Origin: Lotus japonicus
Taxonomy: Eukaryota > Streptophyta > Magnoliopsida > Fabales > Fabaceae
Length of the DNA: 64,000 nt
Reading direction: 5' to 3'
Assembly (NCBI RefSeq): GCF_012489685.1
Contig: NC_080043.1
Span: 28,614,743-28,678,742 of the forward strand
Each line of letters starts with the position of its first letter. Position 1 is the stretch's first letter. The notes beneath the pieces are model-generated. The model ran no database searches and was not told the origin of the DNA. It saw only the letters and a program-made list of their open reading frames with translations. Shown piece after piece: positions 22,564-33,620 of the stretch. A program made the position numbers and the translations under genes.

Positions 22564-23763
22564 TGAAGGTGTGAAAAACGACTAGAAGGGGGGGGGGTTG
22601 AATAGCGTTTTCAATATAAAAACTTTCCCCTTAAGATTTAAAGTAAATCTTTTCGGTTTCTTTAAGATAGATGGTGCAGCGGATAAAGATAGAGAGAAGA
22701 GAAAAGCACACAAGTATTTTATCCTGGTTCACTTGATAAATCCCTCAAGCTAATCCAGTCCACCCGTTAAGGTGATTTCTTCCTTCTTAGAATGAAGGCA
22801 ATCCACTAATCAGATAATTGTTACAACTGCACTTGAAACCTACAAGTGACTAACAATACACTGACTTAGCTATCACTAAGATTCACTCTCTTAGTCTTCT
22901 CTAGGATCCGATCAACCTTGATCTCCTAAAGGAATCACCACTAAGATTCACTCTCTTAGTCTTCTTAAGGATACTGACCTACCCGGTCCCTTAAGGAAAA
23001 TCAAACAACTGTTTGAGGTTGGTGTTTACAAAGGTTTGCTTCTAAATAAGCTGAGTGTAAACTAAATAAGAACAGATGAAGAAAGTAGAGGCTTGAATCT
23101 TTTCTTGTATTGCAGCTCTTGATTTCTCACACTCTTAGTCTTTCTTCTTTTCTTCAGCCTTTTATAGTCCAAGGTGCAAAGGATATTTCTGTTGAGAGAA
23201 TATGACCGTTGGAGGGCATTTCTGGAACTTCCAGAACCTGCTGTGGCTGAACCTTGGTAGGTAGGCTTTTCAGAATAGTACACTGCTCTTGTACTTCTCG
23301 ATAGAGACATTTGCCTTTAACCATTGACTTCTGATCAGAGTTATGCTTCGTGTTGGAACTTGTGAAGCTTGGTGATCAGAGTCAGAGGGATGCTTGGATC
23401 CTCTGACCTTCGTAACTTCTGCTTCTGGACCTTCAGAGCTTCTGAACCTTCAGAGCCTCTGGTCCCTCAGAGCTTCTGGTCTTCAGATCTTCTGATCCTC
23501 AGATCTTCTGATCCTCTGATCTTCTGATCCTCTGATCTTCAGATCCTCTGATCCTCAGATCCTCTGATCTTCAGATCTTCTGATCTTCTGATCTTCTGAT
23601 CTTCAGAACTTCTGAGGAATATATCTTCTGGTGTCAGAATCAGAACCTGTTTTTCAAAACACTCAAGACAAACATTAGAGTATCATAGTTGTTCATCCAC
23701 AAATAAATACTTGTTATCATCAAAACATAGAGTTGTACCACATGACCAAATCTTGATCTTACA
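22564..23763 (-). repeat. 5' LTR of element C (1200 bp)
   Basis: Near-identical to 18885-20072. The net 12-bp length difference comes from one additional 16-bp GATC-rich repeat unit near 23545 and a G-run shorter by four bases. Confidence 0.92.
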
Positions 23764-26009
23764 ATCTTCAATCAAACCTGCTGTAATGCTATCAGTCAAA
23801 CAGATGGATCTGTTCTGTTTTCTGGGAAGAGAAGAAATGACATCTACAAAATCAAATCTTCTGAACTGCTATCTCAGAAGGTCAAGTGTCTCTTGTCCGT
23901 TAATGATGAGCAATGGGTTTGGCACAGACGCCTAGGGATGCAAGCCTCAGGAAGATCTCTCAACTAAGCAAGCTAAACCTCGGTAGAGGATTGCCTCGTC
24001 TGAAGTTCTCATCAGAGGCTCTGTGTGAAGCTTGTCAGAAGGGAAAATTCACCAAGAAGCCTTTCAAAGCAAAGAATGTGGTATCTACTACAAGACCCCT
24101 TGAGCTAATTCACATTGATCTCTTTGGACCAGTGAAAACTGAATCCATTGGAGGAAAGAAGTATGGGTTAGCCATTGTAGATGACTACATCAGGTGGACA
24201 TGGGTAAAGTTCTTAAGGCACAAGGATGAAACACACACTATGTTCACCAACTTCATTACCCAAGTTCAGAAGGAGTTCCAAACTTCAGTGATTACTGTCA
24301 GAAGTGATCATGGTGGAGAATTTGAGAACAAAGCTTTTGAAGAATTGTTCAACTCTCAAGGAATATCTCACAACTTCTCCTGTCCTCGAACTCCTCAACA
24401 AAATGGAGTTGTTGAAAGAAAGAACAGAACTCTTCAGGAGATGGCTCGCACCATGATGCAAGAATCAAGTATGACCAAGCACTTCTGGGCAGAAGCAGTC
24501 AACACTGCATGCTATATCCAGAACAGAATCTCCATCAGACCAATTCTGGAGAAGACTCCTTATGAGCTGTGTAAAGGAAGACAACCTGATATCTCTTACT
24601 TCTATCCCTTTGGGAGTACTTGCTACATGCTCAACACAAAGGAGCAATTGGGTAAATTCGATTCTAAAGCTTTAAAATGTTATTTTCCTGGTTATTCTGA
24701 AAGATCTAAAGGTTTTAGAATTTATATTGTTGACCATCAAACTGTTGAGGAATCTATCCAAATTAGATTTGATGACAAGCTTGGCTCAGAAAAGTCAAAG
24801 CTGTTTGAAAGATTTGCAGATCTCAGCATTGATCCATCAGAAGCAAATCAACCAAAAGACAGTCCAGAGGATGTTGCTCCAGAGGCAGAAGCATCAGAAG
24901 ATGCTCCAACAACTTCTGATCAACTTCAGAAGAAGAAGAGAATAGCTGCCTCTCATCCAGAAGAACTGATTATTGGCAACAAAGATGCTCTTGTCAGAAC
25001 TAGGTCCATGCTCAAACCTTCAGAAGAGACTCTTCTGAGTCTGAAGGGACTTGTATCTCTCATTGAGCCCAAATCAGTTGATGAAGATCTTGAAGATAAA
25101 GGCTGGATTCTGGCAATGCAAGAAGAGCTAGATCAGTTCACTAAGAATGATGTCTGGTCCTTAATGCCTAAACCCAAAGGTTTCCATGTCATAGGAACCC
25201 AGGAGTCACTTATATCCATCAGAAGAAGTACACCTTGGAACTTCTGAAGAAGTTCAACATGAATGACTACAACATCTCTAAGACTCCAATGCATCCAACA
25301 TGCATTCTTGAGAAAGAGGAAGTTTCCTCTAAGGTTTGTCAGAAGCTCTATCATGGAATGATAGGCTCTCTTCTTTATTTAACAGCTTCCAGACCTGATA
25401 TATTGTTTAGTGTGCATCTCTGTGCTAGATTTCAATCAGATCCTAGAGAGACTCACTTAACAGCTGTTAAGAGGATCCTCAAATATCTGAAGGGAACCAC
25501 TAACCTTGGCTTGATGTATAGAAAAACATCAGAGTATACACTTTCAGGTTTTTGTGATGCTGACTTTGCTGGAGACAGAGTGGAAAGGAAAAGCACCTCC
25601 GGAAGTTGCCATTTCCTTAGAGCAAATCTTGTCACTTGGTCAAGCAAGAGACAGAACGCAATTGCTCTATCAACTGCAGAAGCAGAATATGTCTCAGCTG
25701 CCACTTGCTGCACACAAACCATATGGATGAAGAATCATCTGGAGGACTATGGTTTGTTTCTGAAAAAGATTCCTATCTTCTGTGACAACACAGCTGCTAT
25801 CTCCCTTAGCAAAAATCCCATTCTACACTGAAGAGCAAAGCACATAGAGGTAAAGTATCATTATATTCGAGATCATGTTCAGAAGGGCACTCTATCATTA
25901 GAGTATGTTGATACTGACCATCAATGGGCAGATATCTTCACTAAGCCCTTAGCAGAAGATCGGTTTTTATTTATTCTTGAAAATCTGAACATGGACTTTT
26001 GTCCAGAGT
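23764..26009 (+). pseudogene. Element B pol: integrase, deleted RT, RNase H
   Basis: After the ATCTT duplication the pol frame interrupted at 18884 continues. One missing base near 23936 shifts the frame inside the RLGH pre-integrase motif. The integrase (about 24050-24640) retains its DD35E residues (IDLFGP, RSDHGGEF, VVERKN). The RT begins (WSLMPKPKGFHVIGT) but jumps near 25195 to its very end, losing roughly 250 residues including YVDD. RNase H (25540-25830) shows FCDADFAGD, STAEAEY and CDN. A TGA at 25829-25831 interrupts it, and the last residues end near 26009. Confidence 0.85.
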
Positions 26010-26445
26010 AAGGTATTTTCAGAACCTCTGACCATGGTGCTTCTGAAGTCATCAGATGTTACCTATACAGAAGGTACTCGATCAGAAGTACTTAACCCAC
26101 CGGTTAAACTTCTGTGGTAGACAACAATACACGTGTCACTTCTTTTGTGACATAGTTCCTTGTGTCGGGTGGTGTATCTGCTATAATGATGATACCTACT
26201 CTCCTCCACTGTGCTATTTTATGACTAATTATTTTACAAACCGTTGATCTTGCTTTTTGCCTTATGCTTCTTAAAATCTCAACGGTTACTATTAAACCCA
26301 TGATACGCACGATCTCACACACGATCTAATCCACACACTTACTCAAACGGTTTTCAAATCTCTTGTGTGCATTGCATTTCATTCACTCTTCTCCCTCCAA
26401 TATTTCCTTTCTCTCTGAACCCTAAACCTCGCATTCCTGAGAATC

Positions 26446-28715
26446 ATGGGCAAATCAAGGAAATCGAAGGCAAATGTTACTGCTTCTTCCAAACTGACTG
26501 TCGAAGAGCAAGAGAAGCAAAGATTTGAAGAAGCTCAGCAAATTCTGAACGCGGCCAATGCGGTCACCTGCGTCAAGAAGATTGAAGAACTGGTTGTGTG
26601 CAACGAGTCAAGAGTGGACTTCGACAACCTGGCTAAACATGGGTTTGACATCAGGGATCAAGTCGATTTGCAAGGTTGGTCTGGCTATTTCAATAGGCTC
26701 TGTGGTCCTATCTATTACAAGTTAGTTGTGGAATTCTGGAAGAATGCTGTCTGCAACGACTACTATGTCGTTTCTCATGTATTGGATAGGAAGATTGTTA
26801 TCTCTGAGGAATCCATTGCAAAGTTGTTGGGAATGGAGTTCCAACAAGGCAAGAGAATCAAGAATGTGGATGCTAATGTTCCTGGCATGAGGAACTTAGT
26901 CAATCAAGCTATTTATGATAATTGGTCTTTGGAGAAGACAAAGTATGCCATAAAGGAATTGAAGCCAAAAATGAAGATCTAACAGAAGATTTTCATGAAC
27001 TGCATTCACCCCAGAACAGGAGGAACTGATTACCTCAATGCAACTCAGAAGGTAATCATGTACTATATATCTAGGGGTGAGCCTGTGTGTCTTCCATTTC
27101 TGCTCTTCAACTATCTGAAAGAATGCGTTGAGAAGTCTATCTCCTACATTCCTTATGGCAGGATGCTCTCAAATATCTTCACTCAGAACAAACTGGTCAA
27201 GACTCTATATGACTTAGGCCTTCATGATGATCTGGCTATGTCCATTGGAGATGCTCTCAATGGGACTAAGTTGAAGAGAATGCAGATCATTGATAAAGTT
27301 CAAGTTGAACCTGATGAAGAATCATCTGAAGAGGTTCGTCAGATGAATACCCTGTTGATGACTTTCCTCTTTGGTCTAAGAAGGATAATCCAGCCAGTAT
27401 TCTGGAATATGTGAGAATGCTCAGAAGTGAAGGAGATCCAATCACTCTTGAGGAATTTGTCAAAGGACTTCCTGACAGTCCTCCTGAGGCAGTAACAAGG
27501 AAGTCTAAGAGAGCAACAAGCAGCAAGCCTTCAGATCCCAAGGGCAAAGGGATTCTGATAGAGGAAACGAAGAAGATGAAAGCTGCATAAAATCTGTGGT
27601 CATCAGGGAACCAATTCCAGAACCTTCTCCTAAAAGAACTCCAGTGCAGTCACCTCAGAAATCTCAGTGTGATAGCTCCGAGAGCTCTATGGCTTCCTCC
27701 ATTGGAACTCAAGAAGAAGAAGATGACACTAACAGAGGAGGAGCTGTTCACTCTAACTCTGAAGAAGGTTCACTCAGAAGGAATGTCAAGAGGAAAGCTG
27801 TCATGGAAGAATCTTCTGATGAGGAAACCGAAGATGATGATGTTCCTCTTACCAAGAGGCAAAGAGTTCAAGTAATTCAAATTGAGGAGAAAGTTGAGCA
27901 GGATGATAGTGAAATTATTGGGAATGTGCTCCAAGTTATAAGGGAATCTCTAGAAGCTGAAGGATCCACCGATTCTGATGAAGAGTCCATAGGCAAGAGG
28001 AAGAAACTGCCTCTGAAGGGTCCACTTCAGAAGAAGGAGCCAGAACCAAAGCAAGCATCTGAGAGTGCTTCAGAGGTACAAAGGGAAAGGAGATCAAAGA
28101 TAGCTTCTGATCCTGCAAGGATTGCCAGACTCACCAGATCTATAACCCTCAGAGGTTCAAGTAAGGCATCTACCCAAAGCATTAACTTAGATTCTGCTTT
28201 AGTAGTTATTCCTGAACAACCTGTACCTATATCTACCTCCCTGCCAACCTCAATCCAAACAGTTCCACCTCAAACAGAACCTCACACACAAACCATATCT
28301 CAAGTCGAAACACAAGCTCCCCACTCAAACATCCAAACTGCTACTACTTCCATTCCATCCATCCCAATTCAAACCTCTTCCACATCCCCCACAACTGAGT
28401 CTGTACCTCTCTTTAATTCATTCATTAAGGGTATCGCTCAGTGTGAGGCCACATTGAGGGACTTGGTTCAACAATTCACACCTAAGCCTCCATCCACCTC
28501 AAGAACCCTTCTGATAACTGAATCTGGTGAGATTCCTGCTGAGAAAGACGATGGAGATGAGGATGTTCAGATTCTAGAACCTCCTTTCAATGTGCAACCT
28601 ATCCAGCAGGTAGCCTCCTATTTTGAAGATGTGTTCCCAGATGCTGCTGTTGAGTCCTCTTATGTGTCCTTGTCTCACTACTCCACAGTAAACTCAAGAG
28701 ATCTGAGTTTCACCT
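26446..28715 (+). pseudogene. Element B third ORF (env-position, plant-transposon-protein family), 5' part
   Basis: ATG at 26446 in the position of the env-like ORF of SIRE1-type elements. The first 320 or so residues (to about 27420) resemble the domain annotated as putative plant transposon protein. The remainder is Ser/Pro/Glu-rich and looks disordered. I see no signal peptide or transmembrane helix, so a true envelope function is unsupported. Breaks: TAA at 26980-26982, a frameshift near 27333, another near 27580. Copia A+ splits the frame at 28715, and it continues in frame at 46793. Confidence 0.75.
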
Positions 28716-29593
28716 TGTTGGAACATGTTGCCATGCATTTTGTCAAAACAACCGATTGTCGAAGCAGATGCCGTGGCATCTGATCTCGTGAAGCTAGGGC
28801 ATCAGTCCTCAGCTTGTGTTTCTGTTGTGGGCCCTCTGAAGATTTGCTGAAGATATGTTTTTGAGTTACTTGAGGAGCAAGTAGCTATTCCAGAAGGGTT
28901 TATTTGTTTGGGCTGTTATTTGTTGAAACAATCTTTGTTAAAAGATTGGTTTCTATCTTTACTTGTGCAATAAGAAACCGAATCTATCAAGATTGCGTTT
29001 TGAATTGCTGTTACTGCAATCTGTTTCTTCAGCCCGTGCCAACCCTAAAGCCCATGCTACCGCTGCTGAAGTCTATAAAAGGATGAAGACCTAAAACATG
29101 AAGGGGTCGAAGCTGATAGAGAGAGATCGAGTGTTTTAGGATTTGTTAATTGTGCTTTGTCGTTTGTTGGTTGTGAATCGGTCTTTGCTCACTGATTCTA
29201 TAAAGCAAAGAGAGATTCTGTGTGTTTGATTGCGTTCAAACTCTACTTGTTCATTGTGTTTACCAATCACTGTGGCAGTGATTGAGAGAAAGTGAGAGGG
29301 GCTCTCATACTTAGGTTGAGATTCTAAGTAGAAATACACTGGGTAGATTAGGAAGTGAACTATGAACTGAGTTGTTCATGAGTGTCTGTAATTCCTGAAT
29401 CTTGAGATAGTGGATTTCCTTTCTTTGGGTGCAAACCCTCCAGACGTAGGTGAAAGTTTTCACTAAACTGGGTTAACAATTACTGTGTGTTATTGTTTCT
29501 GCTGTTAAGTTTTGTTTTACTGTAAAGCAGTTGTCGAACCTCTCGTCCCAGCATCGTGCAGGACAATCGGATCAGAGGGAACCTGAATTTACA
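28716..29593 (+). repeat. 5' LTR of Copia A+ (878 bp)
   Basis: TG...CA ends, TATA box TATAAAA at 29073-29079. Primer site TGGCATCAGAGC (29597-29608) lies just downstream and differs by one base from the initiator tRNA-Met complement. Confidence 0.94.
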
Positions 29594-29658
29594 ATTGGCA
29601 TCAGAGCAGGCACCCTGTTCTGGTTGGGTGAGCTCCAGGGAGTTTGATTCAAGTTCTC

Positions 29659-29715
29659 ATGGATAACAAGGAGGGAGGATCAGTCAATAGGCCACCCATT
29701 CTGGATGGTACTAAC
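29659..29715 (+). pseudogene. Copia A+ gag, first 19 codons (split)
   Basis: ATG 29659 starts MDNKEGGSVNRPPILDGTN, which ends at the CTAAC duplication where the Tekay element is inserted. The next codon of the frame is at 41021. Confidence 0.88.
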
Positions 29716-30113
29716 TGTAACACCCCGATTTCCAGGTGTCACTTTAGTAACCAAAAATAGACTTTACGCTGAAAACAGGTAATTTTTTCGTTTGATACCT
29801 TTTAAATCAAGCAATAGAAAATAAAGACAAAACCCAACCAACACACAAATATTTACACATGTACAGCCTCAGCTGCACTCCCATGTCACGCGCACTCGCA
29901 GTGACTCCAAAGTAGTGTGCCCGTAGGCAAATAGTTACAGATCCAGAAGTGTGAGTGAAAAGGTTATAATTACAATCCACTGGGAGAAAGTCGGCCTCAA
30001 AATGGCCTAAGCAAAGACCCCTATAGTCCGACTGACTCACTGTGATCCCTCAATAAGAGAACCACACAAAAGCCATGCGTCGGGAACCTACCCCGTCCCA
30101 AAAGCAAAACGAA

Positions 30114-30406
30114 TCAGAGCTCTACACAAATATGACGCCTGCCTAACTCTACCAACCCATAACTGCTCACACATCCGAGTCCTCGGCGAACTGAAGACGG
30201 CAAGTTGAAGCTCAGCTCCATGCGTCGTAGAACTTCTTTCGTCAGATGTTCACACTCGTCAGTCCGGTCCTCCATGACCCTTCCCCGGTACGTCGCTCGA
30301 TGACCCACAACATCGATCACCCAAGCGGTGGGGGCATCCCGATCCACAAGCTCATATCTGATCCCCCCGAGGGAGAGACCATCGAACACCAGTCGGCCAT
30401 CGACAT
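30114..30406 (-). pseudogene. Conserved LTR reading frame, Tekay 3' LTR copy, frameshifted
   Basis: The same sequence as 37842-38135 but with C6 instead of C7 at 30363-30368. The start MSMADWCSMVSPSG is thereby out of frame with GIRYELVDRD. The C7/G7 state is shared with the solo LTR copy at 60584-60590, so C7 is ancestral and this copy carries the lesion, unless it is a homopolymer sequencing error. Confidence 0.6.
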
Positions 30407-30645
30407 CTGGCAGCAGGCCGACCGCCCAAACACAAACATACAAACAAAGCCAAGGCGCTAGGGTCAACTCACAGCAATAAGTAGATATACACTCAACATG
30501 TGATATGGGGTATAGATATATGTTGATATATATACATATAAACAATCCTAGCATGTTATGGCTCTAACATTGCTTCAATAAACAAACAGCACACAATCTC
30601 AGTCAGCATGAATGTATGCGTGAAATGCACAATATGTATCCGGAT

Positions 30646-30882
30646 TTGTGACGCGTTCCCGTTCGCCACAAGTGAAGCATTTTCACTATGGATGGACCAT
30701 TCCCGTTATCCATCCTGGATGAAATCCATCCTGGATGAACCATTCCCGTTATTCATCCTTGGTGAACCATTCCCGTTATTCACCGAATGATGAACCATTC
30801 CCGTTATTCATCATTAATGCAAGGTGAACCATTCCCGTTATTCACCATGATATGCACAGGTGAACCATTCCCGTTATTCACC
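30646..30882. repeat. Hairpin array 1 (constant loop, variable complementary stems), 3' LTR
   Basis: Six units share the 12-nt core CCATTCCCGTTA. Each is enclosed by its own perfect inverted repeat: GGATGGA/TCCATCC (30690-30715), GGATGAA/TTCATCC (30733-30758), GGTGAA/TTCACC (30761-30784), AATGATGAA/TTCATCATT (30786-30815), GGTGAA/TTCACC (30823-30846 and 30859-30882). A diverged seventh has TTGTGACG/CGCCACAA around CGTTCCCGTT (30646-30671). The stems differ but stay complementary, whereas the loop is fixed. Confidence 0.88.
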
Positions 30883-30968
30883 CGATTGAATGCAACGTGG
30901 TTAGCCAAACAACGAATCGTCCTTACCACGAAAGTGTTTAGCTCACAACCCAATCTCAACAAACCCAT

Positions 30969-31120
30969 GAGTTAGTGTCGGTCAATACAACACAACTCGG
31001 AGTAAGTGTCGGTCAATACAACACAACTCCACCCACAGAATACACAAGGGTCTAGTGTCGGTCAATACAACACAGCCCAAACAACAAGAGCACTAGGTGT
31101 CGGTCAATACAACACGGCTC
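30969..31120. repeat. Hairpin array 2, 3' LTR
   Basis: Four units share an inner stem GTGT/ACAC and the 11-nt loop CGGTCAATACA. The outer stems differ yet pair: GAGTT/AACTC (30969-30998), GGAGT/ACTCC (30999-31030), GGGT/GCCC with one G-T wobble (31048-31078), GAGC/GCTC (31088-31120). A separate palindrome GAGTAC/GTACTC with loop TAGA follows at 31136-31151. Confidence 0.85.
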
Positions 31121-33286
31121 CACAACACTCCCCAAGAGTACTAGAGTACTCGGTGACTTTCAATCATCACCATAGCTCACCTTAGTGGCTTCCCCCAATT
31201 CCGATAACTCTCCAAACCCACAACAAAGTCGACTTTTCCCCGTCTTTCGTAAATATTTTCCCCTTCAGTTCTCCTATGCTTAAACGTTAATAAAAATTGT
31301 TTCAATTCGAATTAGTCAAGTTATGAGTTTATTTCTCAAAGTCTAAGTTTCCCAAGTCTTTAGATTTTCAAAGCTCTATCATTCTAAGTTTTCAAAGATC
31401 AACCACCCAAAATACATTTCCCGGGGAAAGTCTAAGAATTCCAACATATGGCTAAGTCTCAAACCCCACATTTGGACTTGCCTAGGGTTGTTCATCCAAC
31501 CCGAAATATCAAAGATCACCAGATCAATGAATCTCCACTCCGAAATTGCGTCAAAACGCTCAATCCAACAAAAGCACAACATCACAAGTATGGAAAAGCA
31601 TCATAACATCAACTCATCATCAAAAACAACATCAGATAAAACATAAGTCGAATTTATCGACGCCTATCATGCAGTCATAGCTAATATATAGTAAGTTGCC
31701 CTAACCTCGAGCTGATCCAGCTTCGCAAATCAAATCTCCTTCACAGGAATGCCTTGAAACTTCCAAAGTTCCTTCAACTGAACCTCGGAGGAAAAACAAA
31801 GCAGAATCCACACAAAATCGATTAGTTCGATCGCAATACAATACATAAACGATAGACAAAGCATCAAAGCTTCAGAATACGACAAACGGGTACGAAAGGA
31901 CAAGTTTTCGAAAACGAAAAACTCCCCTCCCCTTAGGAAAACCCCACGGCCATAAGGAGAAAAGGGCTTCGGCTCTTTTTCTTCGATCAAATCAGTTTAC
32001 AAGGTAGTTTTAGGGTAAAACTAAGGCAAAGAAACTGTCAGAACAATTTTCGGACAATCGGGCCGAAATACGACTACGCAGGGGCATTTTGGTCCAAAAT
32101 AAAGGCTCAAAACTTCAAAGTTATCAGTTCTGAAAACAAATTTGACAGCAACGATCCTCATGATATCCGTGACAACAAATCCTAAAGGCACGAAGTCATA
32201 TTAAGTCTTTTCGACAATAAAGTTTCGAAATGTGAGACAAAAAGAGTTTTGAGTCAATTTTTCAGATCCTGGACAACTGAATCGCAATCAGAGTTTACTG
32301 ACAGAGGTTTTAGACTCAGGGGAACATAAGGAACATAACCCAAGCGAGAAATCAGAGAAATCGGACAATTTTAGAAAAAGCTCAAAACTTAGAGCACAGA
32401 AACGACTTCAGAAACTCAGCAGAAACAGAAATCAGAGGCAGGATTCATGATAGTTACCTCGATACCTAGAAGTAGGGACGAACTGCACGAAGATTGGTCA
32501 AGTTTTCGCGGAAATCCCCTCCCCCCTTGCTCCCCACGAAATCAGCCACAAATGGAAAGAAAATGAGAGGATTTTGCTTTTTCGCGCTATTTATAGGCGG
32601 GTGAAATCGCGGGAAAATGAAAATTTCGCGATTCCGATTTTTGCAGCACGATCACCGAGAAATTCTAAGAGAGATTCTGGCGTCGGAATTCCAGAACTCA
32701 AAACAAATATCTAGGATTTGGGAAAAACGATATCGAAAAACTCAAAAGCGGTGTCGGTTAATCTGCCCCGAAAAACTACTTTTTGCTGTGATGCTCAAAC
32801 GACAAAACTTCCAACTGAAGAAAGATTGGAAACGTCGAAACAAGTCTGGCAACGCGGACGGAATCTTCTTTAGAAGTCCCGAATAGAAAAAGTCTTCATC
32901 CATTGCTCGAAAATAGGGTTTCGAAGCAAAGAAATTAGCGTCGGCGGACATCCGAAAAGTGAAACCTATCGTGCGTACAGTCCAGAGTTCCGAAATGAAA
33001 CGCTGGTCGATGGAAAAATAAAGAGAATCTTTAAATTTTCCGAGAGTTCGAAATCTCACTCAAAACGTTGCTTTAAGAGCGAAATAGTCTATTCTGGACA
33101 CGCTCGCCCTAAGGCAAGTGTGCAGACGACTCGCACTAACTCCGAAAACAACTACGCAACATTCCTCAAGCAATTCCTGAACTTTCTTCTTCATTAATCT
33201 TCCTCAAATGTCAAACTCCTGTCACGCTTACACTGATTCTACGCGTGAGTCGGAAACTAGCTTGTTCTGAAAATCCAGGTCTTACA

Positions 33287-33304
33287 ATACTCCCCTCCAA
33301 AAAG
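33287..33304 (-). promoter_or_regulatory. Polypurine tract of the Tekay element
   Basis: In sense orientation TTTTTGGAGGGGAGTAT precedes the 3' LTR. The preceding TTTCGAGGACGAAACTTTC is the sequence typically found just downstream of pol in this chromovirus clade. Confidence 0.8.
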
Positions 33305-33334
33305 AAAGTTTCGTCCTCGAAACTCAGAGTTCTG

Positions 33335-33620
33335 CAAAAAGTTCGGAATACAGTTCCTTGATCTTATCTTCCAATTCCCATGTAGTAGTGCCTGTGTCAT
33401 TGTTCCTCAAAATCTTTACTTAAGCAATCTGCCTTCCCCTTAACTGTTTCACTCTTCTATCCCCACTGCTAACTATCGGCGTCTCAAAAGACAAAACATC
33501 ATTCAACCTCATGTCGTCTGACTCGATTACTTGCGTCGGACCTCTGCTTGAAATGATACCGGTTGGCATTCCGTGCAGTCGCACAACCTTAGCCACTTAC
33601 TTCTTTACTTTCGGTCATCC
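33335..33620 (-). pseudogene. Tekay integrase end fused to a chromodomain
   Basis: Sense translation gives an integrase fragment (VVRLHGMPTGIISSR) joined by deletion to the integrase-chromodomain linker (ESDDMRLNDVLSFETP, DRRVKQLR). The chromodomain end follows (VKILRNND, TTTWELEDKIKELYSELF). One in-frame stop lies near 33421. The chromodomain marks the element as a chromovirus; such domains direct integration to particular chromatin. Confidence 0.7.

Larger units (their letters stand above)
18885..23763 (-). mobile_element. Element C: non-autonomous SIRE-like Copia nested in element B
   Basis: Two LTRs (18885-20072 and 22564-23763) and TSD ATCTT (18880-18884 and 23764-23768) bracket only 2.5 kb of internal sequence: an intact-looking gag and scraps of pol. 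The primer site (complement of TGGTATCAGAGC, 22549-22561) adjoins the right LTR. A polypurine tract AAAAAGGGGGAGAT (as complement, from 20073) adjoins the left LTR. Integrase, RT and RNase H are deleted. The two LTRs differ by few changes: two substitutions, a G-run length of 14 against 10, and one extra 16-bp repeat unit. The insertion is therefore recent. Confidence 0.92.
29716..33286 (-). repeat. 3' LTR of the Tekay element (3571 bp)
   Basis: Sense start TGTAAGACCTGG, end GGGGTGTTACA. Differs from the 5' LTR, as far as I compared, only by C6 at 30363-30368 where the other has C7. TATA box (TATAAATA as complement) at 32588-32595, about 0.69 kb from the LTR start. Confidence 0.94.

Noticed and set aside
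29807..30040. 77-codon minus-strand frame near the LTR end, present in both Tekay LTRs
   Set aside because: Identity follows from the LTRs being copies of one another. In the solo LTRs the homologous DNA does not keep the frame.
30646..31120. CRISPR-like look of the regularly repeated units
   Set aside because: Plant retrotransposon LTR context, repeats nearly adjacent with no unique spacers of constant length, and the conserved part is the loop of a hairpin.
32617..33059. Frames of 89 and 105 codons inside the Tekay LTR (repeated at 40346-40788)
   Set aside because: Present twice only because the LTR is duplicated; they lie in U3 around the TATA box and have no counterpart in the solo LTRs.
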